Notes under the pieces: model-generated | The model's input: the letters and a program-made list of their open reading frames with translations, nothing else | Told to the model about the DNA's origin: nothing | Database searches by the model: none | In this document: piece by piece, positions 33,796-46,099 of the stretch | How the letters are laid out: each line of letters begins with the position of its first letter | Numbering within the stretch: position 1 is the stretch's first letter | DNA from: Gigaspora rosea | Taxonomy: Eukaryota > Glomeromycota > Glomeromycetes > Diversisporales > Gigasporaceae | Reading direction: 5' to 3' | Length of the DNA: 64,000 nucleotides | Assembly: GCA_003550325.1 (NCBI GenBank) | Contig: QKWP01001236.1 | Location: 63,822-127,821, forward strand | Program-made: the position numbers and the translations under genes

Positions 33796-34606
33796 TATTA
33801 ATAATTTCATATATTTTCTGTATGATTAGTTTAGTTTGAGAAAATGATTTGGAATTTGTAGTAAACTAGTAGCTAAGAAATTAAGAATTGAAAAAGGTAA
33901 TTAAAAATAGATGGTAGGTATTAGAGACTAGTATTGACTTGTGAGAATTAGTCTTGATATTTGCTATTTGATGTAAGATTTGTTGTAACTATTAAAAAGA
34001 TTGTGCAATTCATAAAGTATTATCTATATATGCTAGAACTAAAGTAGAGACTTCAGTTTTGTCAAAAATTGGGGTGCAATATAGTTGTCCAAGTAGTAAT
34101 CTTGTATTGTACCAGAATAATAAAATAGTTGGAAAAGAGTTGTATTCTGATTCTTATTCAGTTTTGAAAGCTTTTTGATTATATAGTTGATAAGCAGTCC
34201 ATTAGCAAAAATGTTATTGGATAAGTTGTTTAATAAATATGGGTCAGAAATAATATTGTTTTCTGTTTTGATATTATCAAAGTGTACAGAATTTGTATGT
34301 CTATCAAATATACTATTAATTATTTAGTATGTTGAGTAAGAATTTTTCACATTTAGCATTAATAACAGAATTAATATAGTGTCAAAAATATTGTGAATTT
34401 TTAAGATTTCTGGCAATATATAGAGTTTTTTAGACTATTTTGTTTGCTGAAGTCATTAAGGAAGGTCCTAGTTATATAAAGAAGTTGAGGAATATTAAAT
34501 TTATGCTTGGAGTTAATAAATATAGACTATAAGTTACCAATTTGATAAACCAAGCAAAATATAATATCATATAACTTCAAACTAAGAGATTAGTATTAAA
34601 ACCAAT

Positions 34607-34785
34607 AGGACCTTGAAATATACATAGATAGGTCAGGTATGTGTTTGCTTATTTTTGAGGATTTTTATACAGATCTTTTCTATTTATAGTAATTTTTTGC
34701 TTATTTTAAAGTTTTTTCTGTAGATCTTTTCTTTTTTAGTAACCCTATAATTAACCTGATCTATCTATATATATTTCAGGGTCCT
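34607..34785 (+). mobile_element. hAT-type MITE, AGGACC family (copy C)
   Basis: 179 bp, closest to copy A. The left flank is AAACCAAT. The matching right flank, AAACTAAT, is found not next to it but at 35908-35915, beyond an element inserted exactly at its right edge. Confidence 0.85.
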
Positions 34786-34789
34786 AAAC

Positions 34790-35902
34790 AGCATGGGGGA
34801 CATTCGATTCTGATGATTTCTGGGATCTACATTACACGAGTATTTATATTGCATGGACTAGTAAAACCGGAACTTCACGTATAAGCAAACTTATGAAAAA
34901 AACTAGTATCAGTGCACTATTCCACTAATTGAATAACTTCGTAGCGAACGTCTCTATAGGAAATCAAGTTGCATCATGTTGCATCATACCATAATGAGAA
35001 GGTCTGTAATCAATAGAAATATTATATACAGACAATAACAACACTTAGTAGAAGTTCAGTGATGTTCTAACTTGCCAGAATGTTCTTTTTTCTAGATTCT
35101 TTTTTAAATTCGAAAGTAGTTGAAGTTTAAGACATATCAAACAAACTGTAGCCAACGTGAAAGAAAGAAAATTACTATGTTATATTTATTCTACAATTCT
35201 TATTATCATGAAGTTTCTTTTTTTTTAGTCCAGGTAATGCTTTGCTTAATTATTTAAGTTACAACAGTTATTTGCAATTTTTTCTTTTGTTGTTGTTTCT
35301 TCAATATGTCTGATTTCGTGGGTTTTTTTTGTTTAGTTCGTCCAATTCACCGACTATTATTATCATTTTATATTTAGGCCTTTTTGCTAAACCAAGATGT
35401 TAAGTAGAAATAGGAATTCGATTATTGTATTAAAAACTTCTAAAATTAAAGATGGATTTTTTTAGTCAAATAAATATGTCGCTTACTACTAAGCCAAAAC
35501 TACAAAACTATATTTAAAATGTTGACTGGCCTGCAAATAAGTTTATATTATTTTATTATGCGTATATTACTTAATAGTATGTATAAGTATTTCGATAGCC
35601 TATTTAATAAAAATTTTTATTATTAAAGATCGTTTAACAACTAGAAAAATGAGATTTAGGTGTGTAGGCTTGATTGATTTGCTAGTGATTGTGATGTGCA
35701 CACTAAAATAACGTGTTGTCGTGTTAGCTAGTACCCGAATACAAAAAGTTTCTTCAAAATTCTTAGAACTCGAGAATATTCACCACGTTCAACGATTGTC
35801 TAATCAACAGTATGTCATGTGCTTAGGGAGGTTGCTGCTGATTGGCCGATTCCCACATGATAAAACTGAGCTTTTCCAAAATTTGAGTAAGTCCCCCATG
35901 CT
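34790..35902. mobile_element. 1.1-kb element with short TIRs and 9-bp duplication
   Basis: Inverted ends 'AGCATGGGGGAC' and an exact 9-bp duplication GTCCTAAAC (34781-34789, 35903-35911) that includes the last bases of the adjacent MITE. A 9-bp target is typical of Mutator-like elements, though the TIR is very short for that group. The interior is less AT-rich. A 62-codon frame at 35721-35909 runs through the right end and is not convincing as a gene. Confidence 0.75.
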
Positions 35903-35915
35903 GTCCTAAACTAAT

Positions 35916-38560
35916 AAACAAAGGTTTGCAAAACTATAACAAAAGTACTATATGATACCAGATCACATGATTAACAAAATAACTAACAAAAAGAGATTTG
36001 CAATATTGTGACTCACTTTAATGATATACAACAACAGTACACACCAATCAACACACAATTACAGGGTCACAGACCACATATGGTTATACAAACAAGCTAT
36101 CTAGAAATCATACTATAAATACTATAATTTCAAACCTTATAAACTCTGTTCCAGAAATTTAGAAAATTTTCTTTGCAAACAAACACATCAACAAGCAGTA
36201 CAATACTACAGACCCATCTCCTAACATTGATATATCCAAAATTGACCCAAACACTAAAGTATATACAGAGCAACTTGCTATATATCAGCCAATGATATTA
36301 TTAGTGCTATTAAGACTATATTGACCAATCAACTGCTTTCCAAATAGACTTAATTAGAAAACTAAATGAAAGGCTAGACTCATATAGCAACTAGCAACAA
36401 ATTCAAGCCTAATTTTTAGTACCATATACAATTATGAAAATGCAGCTCTAAAACAGCTTAGCACTATTATTCAAAGCCTTTACAACTTCATGAAACAAAA
36501 AAATCAAGATACCGAAAACCAGAACTAAACACTAACACAAGCTACAATTATAGATTAAAGCAATTAGCTACTAGCATATCAGCAAGCAAAGCGACAACAG
36601 CCAGAAAAAACAAAATAACTGCTCTTTGATCCCTTTACTAAACAACTTATTACTTAACAACAGCAATACTAGCAAGGCAAATGTCTATTATACACAGTGA
36701 TTCTGGACAAAATCAAGATAATGTAGTAAAAATATTCTTTGATCAAATATACAAAAAACCTTTCACCAATTCATAGCTTCAACAATCCCTTAGCTACAAA
36801 AATTGAGCATATTTATCTCTGATAGGTTCTTGATTGGTCTAATAGCCAAAAAATCATAGAAATCTTGCCCAATAAACCAAGCCTACCAATACAGTTATGG
36901 AAAGCAGTATCATAGAATCATATGTAAATATATATGAATTTACATACAAAAATATTAAACAATTTCTAAAAACCAAAAATGAAGACTATACACTAGTGAC
37001 CATAGAAGGAGGAACTATCACAATTAGAAAACAAAATAGAACTATACAATTTGCAATATCGCAGAATGGCTTCTGTTATTCAAAGCTTATGTTAAAACTA
37101 TGCTAATAATTTATGAAATTAGAGAACAAAAATTAAACTTTTACCAAGATCTTATTAATACTCTATATAATAAAAACCAGATTATTTCTTATGAAAAACT
37201 ATGATGCAACTTTACTTGAACACAATATGGAAACTGAAGGTGAAAACTTCAATGTAACTAACACAAAGTAACCACGCCCTAGCAACAATATATGAATTCT
37301 GAAATATAATATAGCATGGTCTGATAGATGACAAATATATATAAATTGAAATAAATAAGATGCCTTAAAGAGAACAATTGTTAAAAAGTACATGTATATT
37401 TAATCTGCAAAAAAATTGGTTACCCAAAAAGATGCTATTTTTACAAATCTGGTGCTCCTATAACCAGAGATGCATCCACTCAAAACCACAGAGCCATAAT
37501 ACAAAAAAAAACAAAAAAAACAAAAAAAACTCAAAATCGATAGCATGATACGTACATACATATATAAGTAAAGAACAGTCATACAAAAAAAATTCTACAA
37601 TAAAGAGCATAGCACATATATACAGATCGCGAATTATAGTTATATGAAAATATGCATATGCTAAAAAATATTAAAATTAAAAATAAAAAAAATAAAAAAA
37701 CAAGAAAAGAGAAAACTAGCAATAGAGGGCATAGCATATATATACAAGGTACAGAGATATATATATGCACAGGCCAAAAAAAAGTTTTGCAACTATGAGT
37801 ACAGCATATAAAAATTTATGTTGAAGCTTATCAGATTAATTGCAAGAGATCTGATTAAAGAAGTCATTACCAAAAAATATTTTTTAGTCAAAAGGGAAAG
37901 AGAGCAACAGAGAAATGCAACAATTAATATAGTACCAAGAAGAAATCTGAACACATTATACAAAATATCACATAAGCATCTACTGACTTGTAAATTAATC
38001 AATTCAAAAAAACAACCAATTATCCACTTCTAGTTTCATGTATAGTACACAGTTCAAGTTATCATATAGCCTTATAGCTAATGAAGCCCCAATACTACAA
38101 TTAGTAAATGAAACAATTATGGTTATTTCTTTCTAACATGCCATTATACAAAATAGAGCTAAGACTGCTAGTACAGCTAGACCCACAGATATTTGATATT
38201 TAGATACTCATAAATGTTATAGTCTTTTAACTCCTTACCACCTATCCAAATTGACCATTCATTAAGTACCTAACCAATAGTATCAAACAAGGCTTTAAAT
38301 TTAACTTTAAAAGACTCTAGAACAAAATTATCCAAAAAAATTTACTCTCTATTGATATTGTGCCAAAGGTATTTGTCAACTATATAAAGAACGAACTAGC
38401 GATCTGAAAAAATTGCAGCCTATTCTATGAAGACCAAGCCCTGTATGACAAGTTCAAATTAACCCATACGGCTTATTAAAAAAAAAGACACAAACCCTAA
38501 CACAGATCAAATCCAATATATCGAGTACCTATCAGGTACCATATTACTATAATTGAAAAA
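35916..38560 (+). pseudogene. Unrecognised decayed coding-like region
   Basis: The plus strand contains scattered open stretches with protein-like composition: 'NIDISKIDPNTKVYTEQ' (36.2 kb), a 69-codon ATG frame at 36897-37106 ('YEFTYKNIKQFLKTKNEDYT'), 'YKSGAPITRDASTQNHRAI' (37.4 kb) and a Lys/Arg-rich stretch at 37818-38033. Stops separate all of them and I recognise no domain. A pair of A-rich segments carrying 'GCATAGCACATATATAC' type sequence recurs near 37605 and 37730. It is probably an old element or dead gene; function unknown. Confidence 0.35.
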
Positions 38561-38565
38561 TATCA

Positions 38566-39020
38566 TATAGGCTAATTTTTTTGAATTTATAAGTAGTGTG
38601 TATTTTTTAAAAATTAAAGCTAAATAACTTTTGGTCTACTAGTTTGTTTTAAATAATTTTACTGCCAAAATGTTTGTCTCTTTGAGACGATTACAATGAG
38701 CCCAAAATCATTAAAATCCAATTACAGGATCGTGAGATAATGCACTGTCAAATTGTAACTCACCTAGAATGTAAGGTTGATTGGCTAGACCTATGTCTAA
38801 CTAATCAACCCTATCCTCTAGGTGCATCACTATTTGATAGCAGATTATCTCACAACCCTGTGATTGGATTTTAATATTTTTGGGCTCATTGGAATCATCT
38901 CAAAGAGACAAACATTTTGGTAGTAAAATCATTTAAAATGGACCAGTAGATCAGAAGTTATTTGGTTTTAAATTTTTTTAAAAAGCATTCTACTTATAAA
39001 TTCCAAAAATCAGCCATATG
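38566..39020. mobile_element. Palindromic element with core copy 2
   Basis: The whole 455 bp folds back. The outer arms share 'TTTGAATTTATAAGTAG', and the inner arms carry 'TGTCTCTTTGAGACGAT' and 'AATCCAATTACAGGATC'. The loop around 38.8 kb has its own pair of 'GATTGGCTAGACC' type words. There is no coding frame. The arms are the same family as 20490-20826 and 62395-62695. Confidence 0.8.
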
Positions 39021-39040
39021 AATAAAATACTACATATTAG

Positions 39041-40854
39041 TAGTGCTCCTAGGTCCGGTCCGGGTCCAGTCTGGGATCAGACCAGACTCAGACCAGACTC
39101 AGACTCAACTATGAGTCCGGTCTGGGTCTTGTCCGAAGTCTGCAAACTGGTCTGAGTCTAAAATATAATTATATGTATGTTTTGGTGCTGAACAAGTTTA
39201 CTTAGTGCATTTTGTAAGAATTAATTAGTAAAATTTTATGAATCATAAGATTTTATAGAATTTTATTAATAAAATTCTATAAAATCTTATAATTTGCAAA
39301 TTTTTATTAATTAATTCTAACAAAATGCACTAAGTAAACTTGTTAAGCACCTTAAAATATACCAAAACGGCTATTTTGTTTTTATTTTATTTAAAATTTA
39401 GAGATTTGATGCACAAATTTGGATTTTTGATCAAAAAAGTCAAATTTTAACATCTTATCTCCAAATTTCAAGTAAAATAAAAACAATCCTGCTGATTTAA
39501 AGTATTTTTAGGTACTGAACAAGTTTACTTAGTGCATTAAGTTAGAAATAATTAGTAAAATTTGTGAATCATAAGATTTTATAGAATTTTATTAGTAAAA
39601 TTCTATAAAATCTTAAAATTCACAAATTTTTATTAATTAATTCTAACAAAATGCACTAAGTGAACTTGTTCAGCATCTAAAATTCATTAAATCAGCAAAG
39701 TAGGTTTTATTTTCTTGAAATTTGGAGAAAAGATGCTTAAATTTGACTTTTTTGATCAAAAATCCAAAAATATGCATCTTTTCTCCAAATTTCAAGTAAA
39801 ATAAAAACAGCCCTGCTGATTTAATGTATTTTTAGGTGCTGAACAAGTTTATTTAGTGCGTTTTGTTAAAATTAATTAATAAAAATTTGGAATTTTACTA
39901 ATAAAATTCTATAAAATCTTATGATTCACAAAATTTTACTAATTATTTCTAACTTAATGCACTAAATAAACTTGTACAGAAACTAAAAATACATTAAACC
40001 AGCAGGGTTGTTTTTATTTTACTTGAAATTTGGAGAAAAGATGCTTAAATTTGACTTTTTTGATCAAAAATCCAAAATTATACATCTTTTCTACAAATTT
40101 TAAGTAATATAAAAACAAACCAGCTATTTTAATACATTTTTAGGTGCTGAACAAGTTTACTTAGTGCATTTTGTTAGAATTAATTAATAAACATTTGTGA
40201 ATAATAAGATTTTATAGAATTTTATTAATAAAATTCTATAAAATATTATAATTCATAAAATTTTACTAAATAATTCTAATATGATGCACTAAGTAAACTC
40301 ATTTAANTAATGATTTCTAACTTAATGCACTAAGTAAACTTGTTCAGAACCTAAAAATACATTAATCTGGCAGGCTTGTTCTTATTTTACTTGAAATTTG
40401 GAGATAAGATGTTAAAATTTGACTTTTTTGATCAAAAATCTAAAATTGTGCATCAAATCTCTAAATTTCAAGTAAAATAAAAACAAATAAGCTAGTTTAA
40501 TATATTAATAGTTGCCGTACAAGTTTACTTAGTGCATTTTGTTAGAATTATTTAATAAAAATTTGCGAATTATAAGATTTTTTAGAATTTTATTAATAAA
40601 ATTCTATAAAATCTTATTATTCATAAAATTTTACTAATTTATTCTAACAAAATGCACTAAGTAAACTTGTTCAGCACCGAAAAATACATATAAATATATT
40701 CGAACTCAAACAGTCTGCAGACTTCGGACCAGACCCAGACCAGACTCAGACTTGACCAAAAAGTCTGAAAATAAAAGTTTGAGTCTGGTCCAAAAATCAT
40801 ACCAGAATCAGACTTGACTAAAGTCTGGTTCGGGTCCGGTCCGTAGGAGCACTA
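39041..40854. mobile_element. hAT-type non-autonomous element filled with palindromes
   Basis: The ends 'TAGTGCTCCTAGG' and the complement of 'TAGTGCTCCTACGG' are flanked by CATATTAG and CATATCAG (seven of eight match), an 8-bp hAT-like target. About 130 bp at each end are GC-richer and consist of 'CCAGACTCAGAC' repeats. The middle holds about five units of 310-330 bp starting 'GAACAAGTTTACTTAGTGCA', each made of two palindromes. One ambiguous base lies at 40306. No transposase is present. Confidence 0.82.
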
Positions 40855-41449
40855 CATATCAGTGAACTATCATATATATATTATATAGTTTGGATATATT
40901 AGGTACACGATGTATATATGGCACTTTTTTTTTTTTTTTTTTTTAAAAAAGAGTTCTATCCTCTAATTCTATATATTTGATTACATGTAGGAATTACTAA
41001 TCAATAGGAAAGTAGAGTCAAGAGCTAAGGTTTACTCTCAACCTTATTCTTTACTAGAATGGTCGTAGACCTCTAGTTTTCAGAGAAGATGTTGTTAATG
41101 GAAATGTTATTGGTAAAAATGAATTTGTTGATCTTTTGTTTAATAAAGAATAGTGTGGGTGGGGAGTTTTAATCATTGTTGGTAGTGTTAATAGAGGAGG
41201 GGGAGGGACCGTTTTCGAGTGTCGAGACATTCTGGAAGGTATCCAAATCTCTTTATATATGAATTTAGCTATTCTGTAATGCAGTAGTAGGGATAGTTTT
41301 CTCTTATAATGATGTGATTTGAAGAGAGCGAGAGTACGTTCTGTAATAATGCCGATGGGAATTTTCTTGTTGATGTGCAGAAATGTGTAGTTGGAGATGA
41401 ATTCTTCGGGATTTTTGAGCAGTAGTTTCTTTTCTTCTGCAATTTGAGT

Positions 41450-42850
41450 AGGATTCTTCTCAGTTCTGTATTAAAAGTAAAGTGGTTGGAAATACAGGTT
41501 AGTAGATGGAAGTAGTCTTCTGAGGTAGAGTAACATCTAGGACAAAAGTGGTTTGGATATTTGTTGGGATTATGGAGGTGTAGGAGAAGGTGAATAGGGA
41601 GTTCTTCAGCTATTAATTTGATTTTAAAGTTCTTGATGTTGGATAGAGCGGGGTTAGTGTAGAGTGCTTTGGGTATATCATTAAGGATCAGCGTTTCAAG
41701 AGTGATATCCCAGTCAATGTTTTCCAGATGGGATTCCCATAGCCAGATTCTTTGTTGATTATGCTAGAGGATGCCATTCGTTATTTTATGTATCCATTTT
41801 AGTAATGTTTTGATTGGGTAAATTGTGGGTATATCGTTAATTATTGTCAAAAATTGGTTGTATGAAATTTTTGGGGGGCGATGTCGAGAGGATATGGAGG
41901 AAATGGATCAGTGATTTTGAGGTCTGGGTTATATTAGATTTCTAGTTTCCTTTCCATTAGTATTACTATTAATATACATTGTAAATGTAGGAAGTCTGAT
42001 CGGTCAAGTGTTAGATGTGAGGCGCGGTGTATATCTATTGTATATTCTACAAGGTTTTTGAATGGTAGGTTTTTAGTTGTTATGTTCAATTTGACTGTAT
42101 TATCAATCATAGTGGAAATGAAGGTAAGTAGGGTTAGTAGTGCATTTGTTTTGGATGGCCAGTATTTGTTAAAGATACTAATTGTTGATCCACTGTGTTG
42201 TAATATACAGGAAGCCACTATTTTTTTATTGCCAGTCTGGTTGTTGTTTTTGTTGATTGCGATATTCATTGAGATTGATTTCTTCTTAAAGTTGGAGGAT
42301 ACGAGTGATTACCATTTTTCTATAGGTGGTTTTTAAAGGCTAAAAGGGTCTGGATAGTGATTTGTCAAGTGGGGTGACTTTAATTGGAGGGGATAGGTGT
42401 TGAAGACCATCTATTATATCACTAATATCCGCGTGTATTTTGAGTTTGTAGTCTATTTGGAGGTTGTGATAAATCATTTGTCTACAATAAAGTAGCAGCG
42501 GGAGGTTCTTAATCTTTTGTTTTTTAGTTCACATCCGAGAAGTGTTCAACAGATTTCATATCACTGGATGCATTGTAGTGTCTGGCTTTTAGAGTATTAG
42601 AATATTGGTTAGATATTTTTCAATTTCTCCTTTAGAAGTAATTATCCATCCTTTCTTGTCGGGGGTCCATTTAGGAGAGCTGAAGTGGTTGAATTTTGTG
42701 ATGTTGAGTGTGGGAGTCGCATGAGAGGTAATAAGGTCTTGTATGAGTTCAAACCATTTTAGAATTCTTCTGCGAGAGATTTTCTTAATGTTGTGGTAGA
42801 AGTTTTTCCATTCTATCATCTTTAGATTTCTAAAGTCCATAAATTGCTCG
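41450..42850 (-). pseudogene. LINE RNase H and C-terminal Cys motif
   Basis: 'WTPDKKGWIITSKGEIEKY' (42.65 kb) precedes an RNase H-like stretch, 'WPSKTNALLTLLTFISTM', where the usual Glu after Lys-Thr is Asn and the following 'TDS' reads 'TTK'. Two catalytic acids are therefore lost. Further on, 'FCPRCYSTSEDYFHLLTC' (about 41.53 kb) supplies the C-terminal CCHC-like motif. It is part of the dead LINE. Confidence 0.7.
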
Positions 42851-42999
42851 ATGCGAAAATCTCATGTGAGTTCAGGGTTTCTTTTAAGTGTGTGCATTTG
42901 TGGTGGAAAAGGTGAATGGGATTGATCGAGGTGCCTAGTAGATTAGTTGTAATGGGCCAGCTATTTAGTGGTCTTAGGAATTTTATATTGAGTTTGTGT

Positions 43000-44740
43000 A
43001 TTGCCCATAGGGCTTGGCAGGTATGTGTGAGGTATTGTGAGTGTAGAAGAGCCGGCCATTCTTCTAGAATAGATTCATTGGTGTACGCTGAGTTTTGGAT
43101 TTGTTGGAGTCTTATCTTAAGATAGAACTTGTTGAAATTAGGGTGGTTTAGGCCTTTTTAGAGGTTAGAAGTAAGGGTGGATAGTTGTGCTTGTGATATA
43201 TTTGTGAGGGCATAAATGTTTGTGCAGTGCAGAAAGGAGTTTAGTAAGCTTCTAGCAATTTTTGCTTTCTGTTATACAATCTTGATTATTAATTGGTTTA
43301 TCTGTTTTAGTTGCAGAGAATTCAGATATGAGGAGAGGATAAGGTATTGGAAGTGGGGTAAAATAACATAGTTGTATATATAGATGGCTTGTTTTCAATT
43401 ATCCGTGCAAGTTAGAGTTTTTTCAAGTTCGTGGTAATCTCAGCTATAATTAATTTTTGTATATAGAAGTGTGTTTTTTTTGTTGTAAACCATGCACCTA
43501 AGTATTTCAAGGGAGTGTTGGGTGGTAAAGCGGTGATTATCGTATTATCAAAATTGATATTGGGTGTGGGGGTTAAGGAGTTGGGATTAGAAATGATTTT
43601 GTGGGGTTGACTTTGATGTTATTGAGCTTGTAAAAGCTGAGGCAGTAATTAGGATGTTCATTAGGGTTTATTTATCAGGAGCGATCCAGAGAGAGTCGTC
43701 CATATAGGCCATGATGGAGGTGTGATCTGTTTGGGAGGCTGGGATGGGATTGTGGATGTGTATCCATGGACGCATTTGTGTATGGTAGTGATTAGTGGGT
43801 TGTAGTATATTTTCCATAGTAGCAGTGTGAAAGTCTCACCCTGGTCAATTCTATCTAGTACAGCGTATGGTGGAATAAAGCCTCATTCTATAATTACTTG
43901 ATTTGTGCGATTGGTGAGTAGATGGGTGAGAAGACCAATTATGTTTTGAGGAATCTTTATTCTGTGAAGAGCTTTCCCCAGTGTGTTGACATTGACAGAG
44001 TCAAATGCTTTGAACATGTCCTGAAGAGGGCCCAAATTTCTTTGTTATTAGTAATAGCATCTTCTAGAATATGTGTTAGTTGGGATACAAATTGAATAGT
44101 CGATTGGAAGGGGAATGCAGCAAAGTTCATAGGTAATAATATTTTGTAGCGCATGTTGATTTTGGTCATTCAGTTGTTTAGTATTTTAGTAAAAATTTTT
44201 CTGGTGTGATCAGGTGTTGAGGTCGTAATTGTATTTTGGTTTTTTGGGAATGGGCCATACGTTTGCTCGGAGCCATTGTTTCGGGGTACAGTTTAGTTTT
44301 AAGCAACTGTTAAAGATCTTTTGAAGTATCTTTATTGCGGAAGTGGGAAGGTGTTGTAAGACTTTGTTTTGGATTGCAAAAGGTCCAATAGCCTTATTTT
44401 TAGGTGTGCAATCGATTGTAGATTGGATTTTATCAAGAGAGATAGGGCGTTAGTGGTTTATATATAGAGGGGTCTATGTTCGCTAAGGGAAGGTAGGCCT
44501 CTTCCTAGTCATTTTTCAATTCTTCATTGGGCGGATTAAATGTGGGCGTATTGTTCTAGAACATTCTGTTTTTCAGTTAATATTTGGTTGTTGAGAATTA
44601 TTTTATCTTTCCTAACTGGGTCTGATCTGCGTTTTAGAATACTGTCTAACATTCTAGAAGTGTTGTCTTTGAAGTTATTGTAGCAATGATTAACGTAGTA
44701 GTTTATTTTATTGGTTTGTTCTTGTAGTTTTTTCAAATTC
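43000..44740 (-). pseudogene. LINE reverse transcriptase domain
   Basis: The catalytic 'AYMDDSLWIA' box lies at 43695-43706 (YMDD). Upstream are 'RIDQGETFTLLLWKIYYNP' (43.83 kb), 'ILEDAITNNKEIWALF' (44.03 kb) and 'ILNNQILTEKQNVLEQYA' (44.55 kb), in the order of RT motifs. The first two Asp of YMDD are intact, but the reading frame changes several times. It is the polymerase part of ORF2, between the endonuclease and RNase H. Confidence 0.8.
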
Positions 44741-45189
44741 CAGGCAGCTCAAATAGTATGTTTAAATTGCTTAAGTTGTTGGATCGTTTGTGGGAGGATG
44801 GAGTCTAGGTCAGCTAGTGTAAGGGTAGTGATTTCCGTGTTTGAAAGTTCAGCTGCCGTAGAAAGTAATTTGTTACATTGATCGAGCGATTCAGTTGAGG
44901 GTTGTATAGTCAGGAGTCTAAGACATTTGTTCATCAATTTTAGTGCAAGGTGTAAGTGGGTAGCTTTGAGGGATAGAGTGTAGAAGTTCTTAGGAATCGT
45001 AAAGGTGAAAGGGATAAGTTTATTCATAGTGTTCTTAACCAGAGCTGTCCAAATGTTCCAACATTTGTCTAGTTCTTTCACATCACATTCTGTTTCCTGC
45101 TAGAGTAGTTCTTGTTTAATTCGTTTATCAATTTCTTTCATAAATTTTTTCTAGTTTTCTGTAGTCATTTTTGTATATTGATATATTTT

Positions 45190-46055
45190 CATTTACGTTT
45201 TTTTTTGTTGTTTTGATAATTTTTTTGTTTTGTTATATTGATGTGCCAGGTGGTAGAGATAATGTTATGGTTACTTTCAGAGATGTAACTGGCGTCAGTG
45301 ATTGTGGGTTTGTTCATCTTCGTGATCATGTCAGAGTTACACAACAAGTCATCGATTTGGCTAGTTAAGTTGGTTCCTTTTCACGTGGGTGTTGTAATAT
45401 TATAGAATGATAAGAGGCTAGTAGCATTGGCTAAGTTTAAGTTGTTAAAGAGTGGAAATTTCTTGCCTCTGAACTGATTTGCATTTAGATCTCCTAGTAG
45501 GATTATATTCTAGTTCCTGTTTTTTGCTTCTAGAAACCAGGTGAAGATTTTTTCCTAAGTATATTTATTGAGGTGGGGATATTTTAAGCTAGATGATAAA
45601 TAGGTAGAAATGATGTGGGTTTTGTTGGTGGAAAAATAGAAGTCTATGTATATGGCGGTGCCCAGTAGAGTATGGATATTATGGATATACAGTTGTAGCT
45701 AGTTGCAGATCATTAGTACTGTGCCAAGGCTGGAGTCCTTCTTTTGGCTGTGTACGGCTCAAAGTTAGAAGAATAAAAGAAGTATAGTGGATTAGTAAGG
45801 TTTTAGGATACGTGAGTCTGTGAGTTTTGTCTCTGTTAAAGATATGATGTGTAAGTTGGATTCGGCACAGTATTCAATCCAACTTTGCACTTTTTCCAGT
45901 CTTGTCAATCCTCTGATATTATGTGTAGCAATATTTATCCTGTCCTCAATTAGAAGTGTTGGTTTATTTGTTATGGTTTGTGGTAGATTATGATAGAATG
46001 TTGGTTCATTTGTTATAGCGTATAGTAGATTAGTATCGAGTGGTTGTGCTATCAT
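45190..46055 (-). pseudogene. LINE endonuclease domain (EEP type)
   Basis: A frame begins with ATG at 46055 and soon reads 'INIATHNIRGL', followed by 'LHIISLTETKL', the N-terminal motifs of the exonuclease-endonuclease-phosphatase fold, with the metal-binding Glu in 'TETKL'. The catalytic 'LLGDLNAN' is at about 45478-45497. Stops lie between the pieces. This enzyme would nick target DNA to prime reverse transcription. The cleaved target sites elsewhere in the window are T-rich on one strand, as expected for such an activity. Confidence 0.8.
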
Positions 46056-46099
46056 TTAAAATCATTAGTTTCCCTAGATATCATTATAATCATATAAGC

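Larger units (their letters stand above)
29700..34606 (-). mobile_element. Old decayed LINE with nested insertions
   Basis: Minus-strand translation gives scattered but ordered LINE traces: an RT-like 'YIDNTLWIAQ' near 34.0 kb, a thumb-like 'KLAKTTSNSTLLNHN' at 32.3 kb, an RNase H start 'FYPDGSVIDLGSS' near 31.3 kb, 'HIYTNSQSVISKYKS' near 31.1 kb, and 'VNKLSKKYTKYT' near 30.9 kb. Stops are frequent, and the second RNase H Asp reads Asn. The endonuclease is not seen. A hAT-type MITE (30684-30859) and a larger TA-type element (32522-33795) interrupt it. It is clearly older than the LINEs at 21.6 and 41 kb. Confidence 0.65.
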
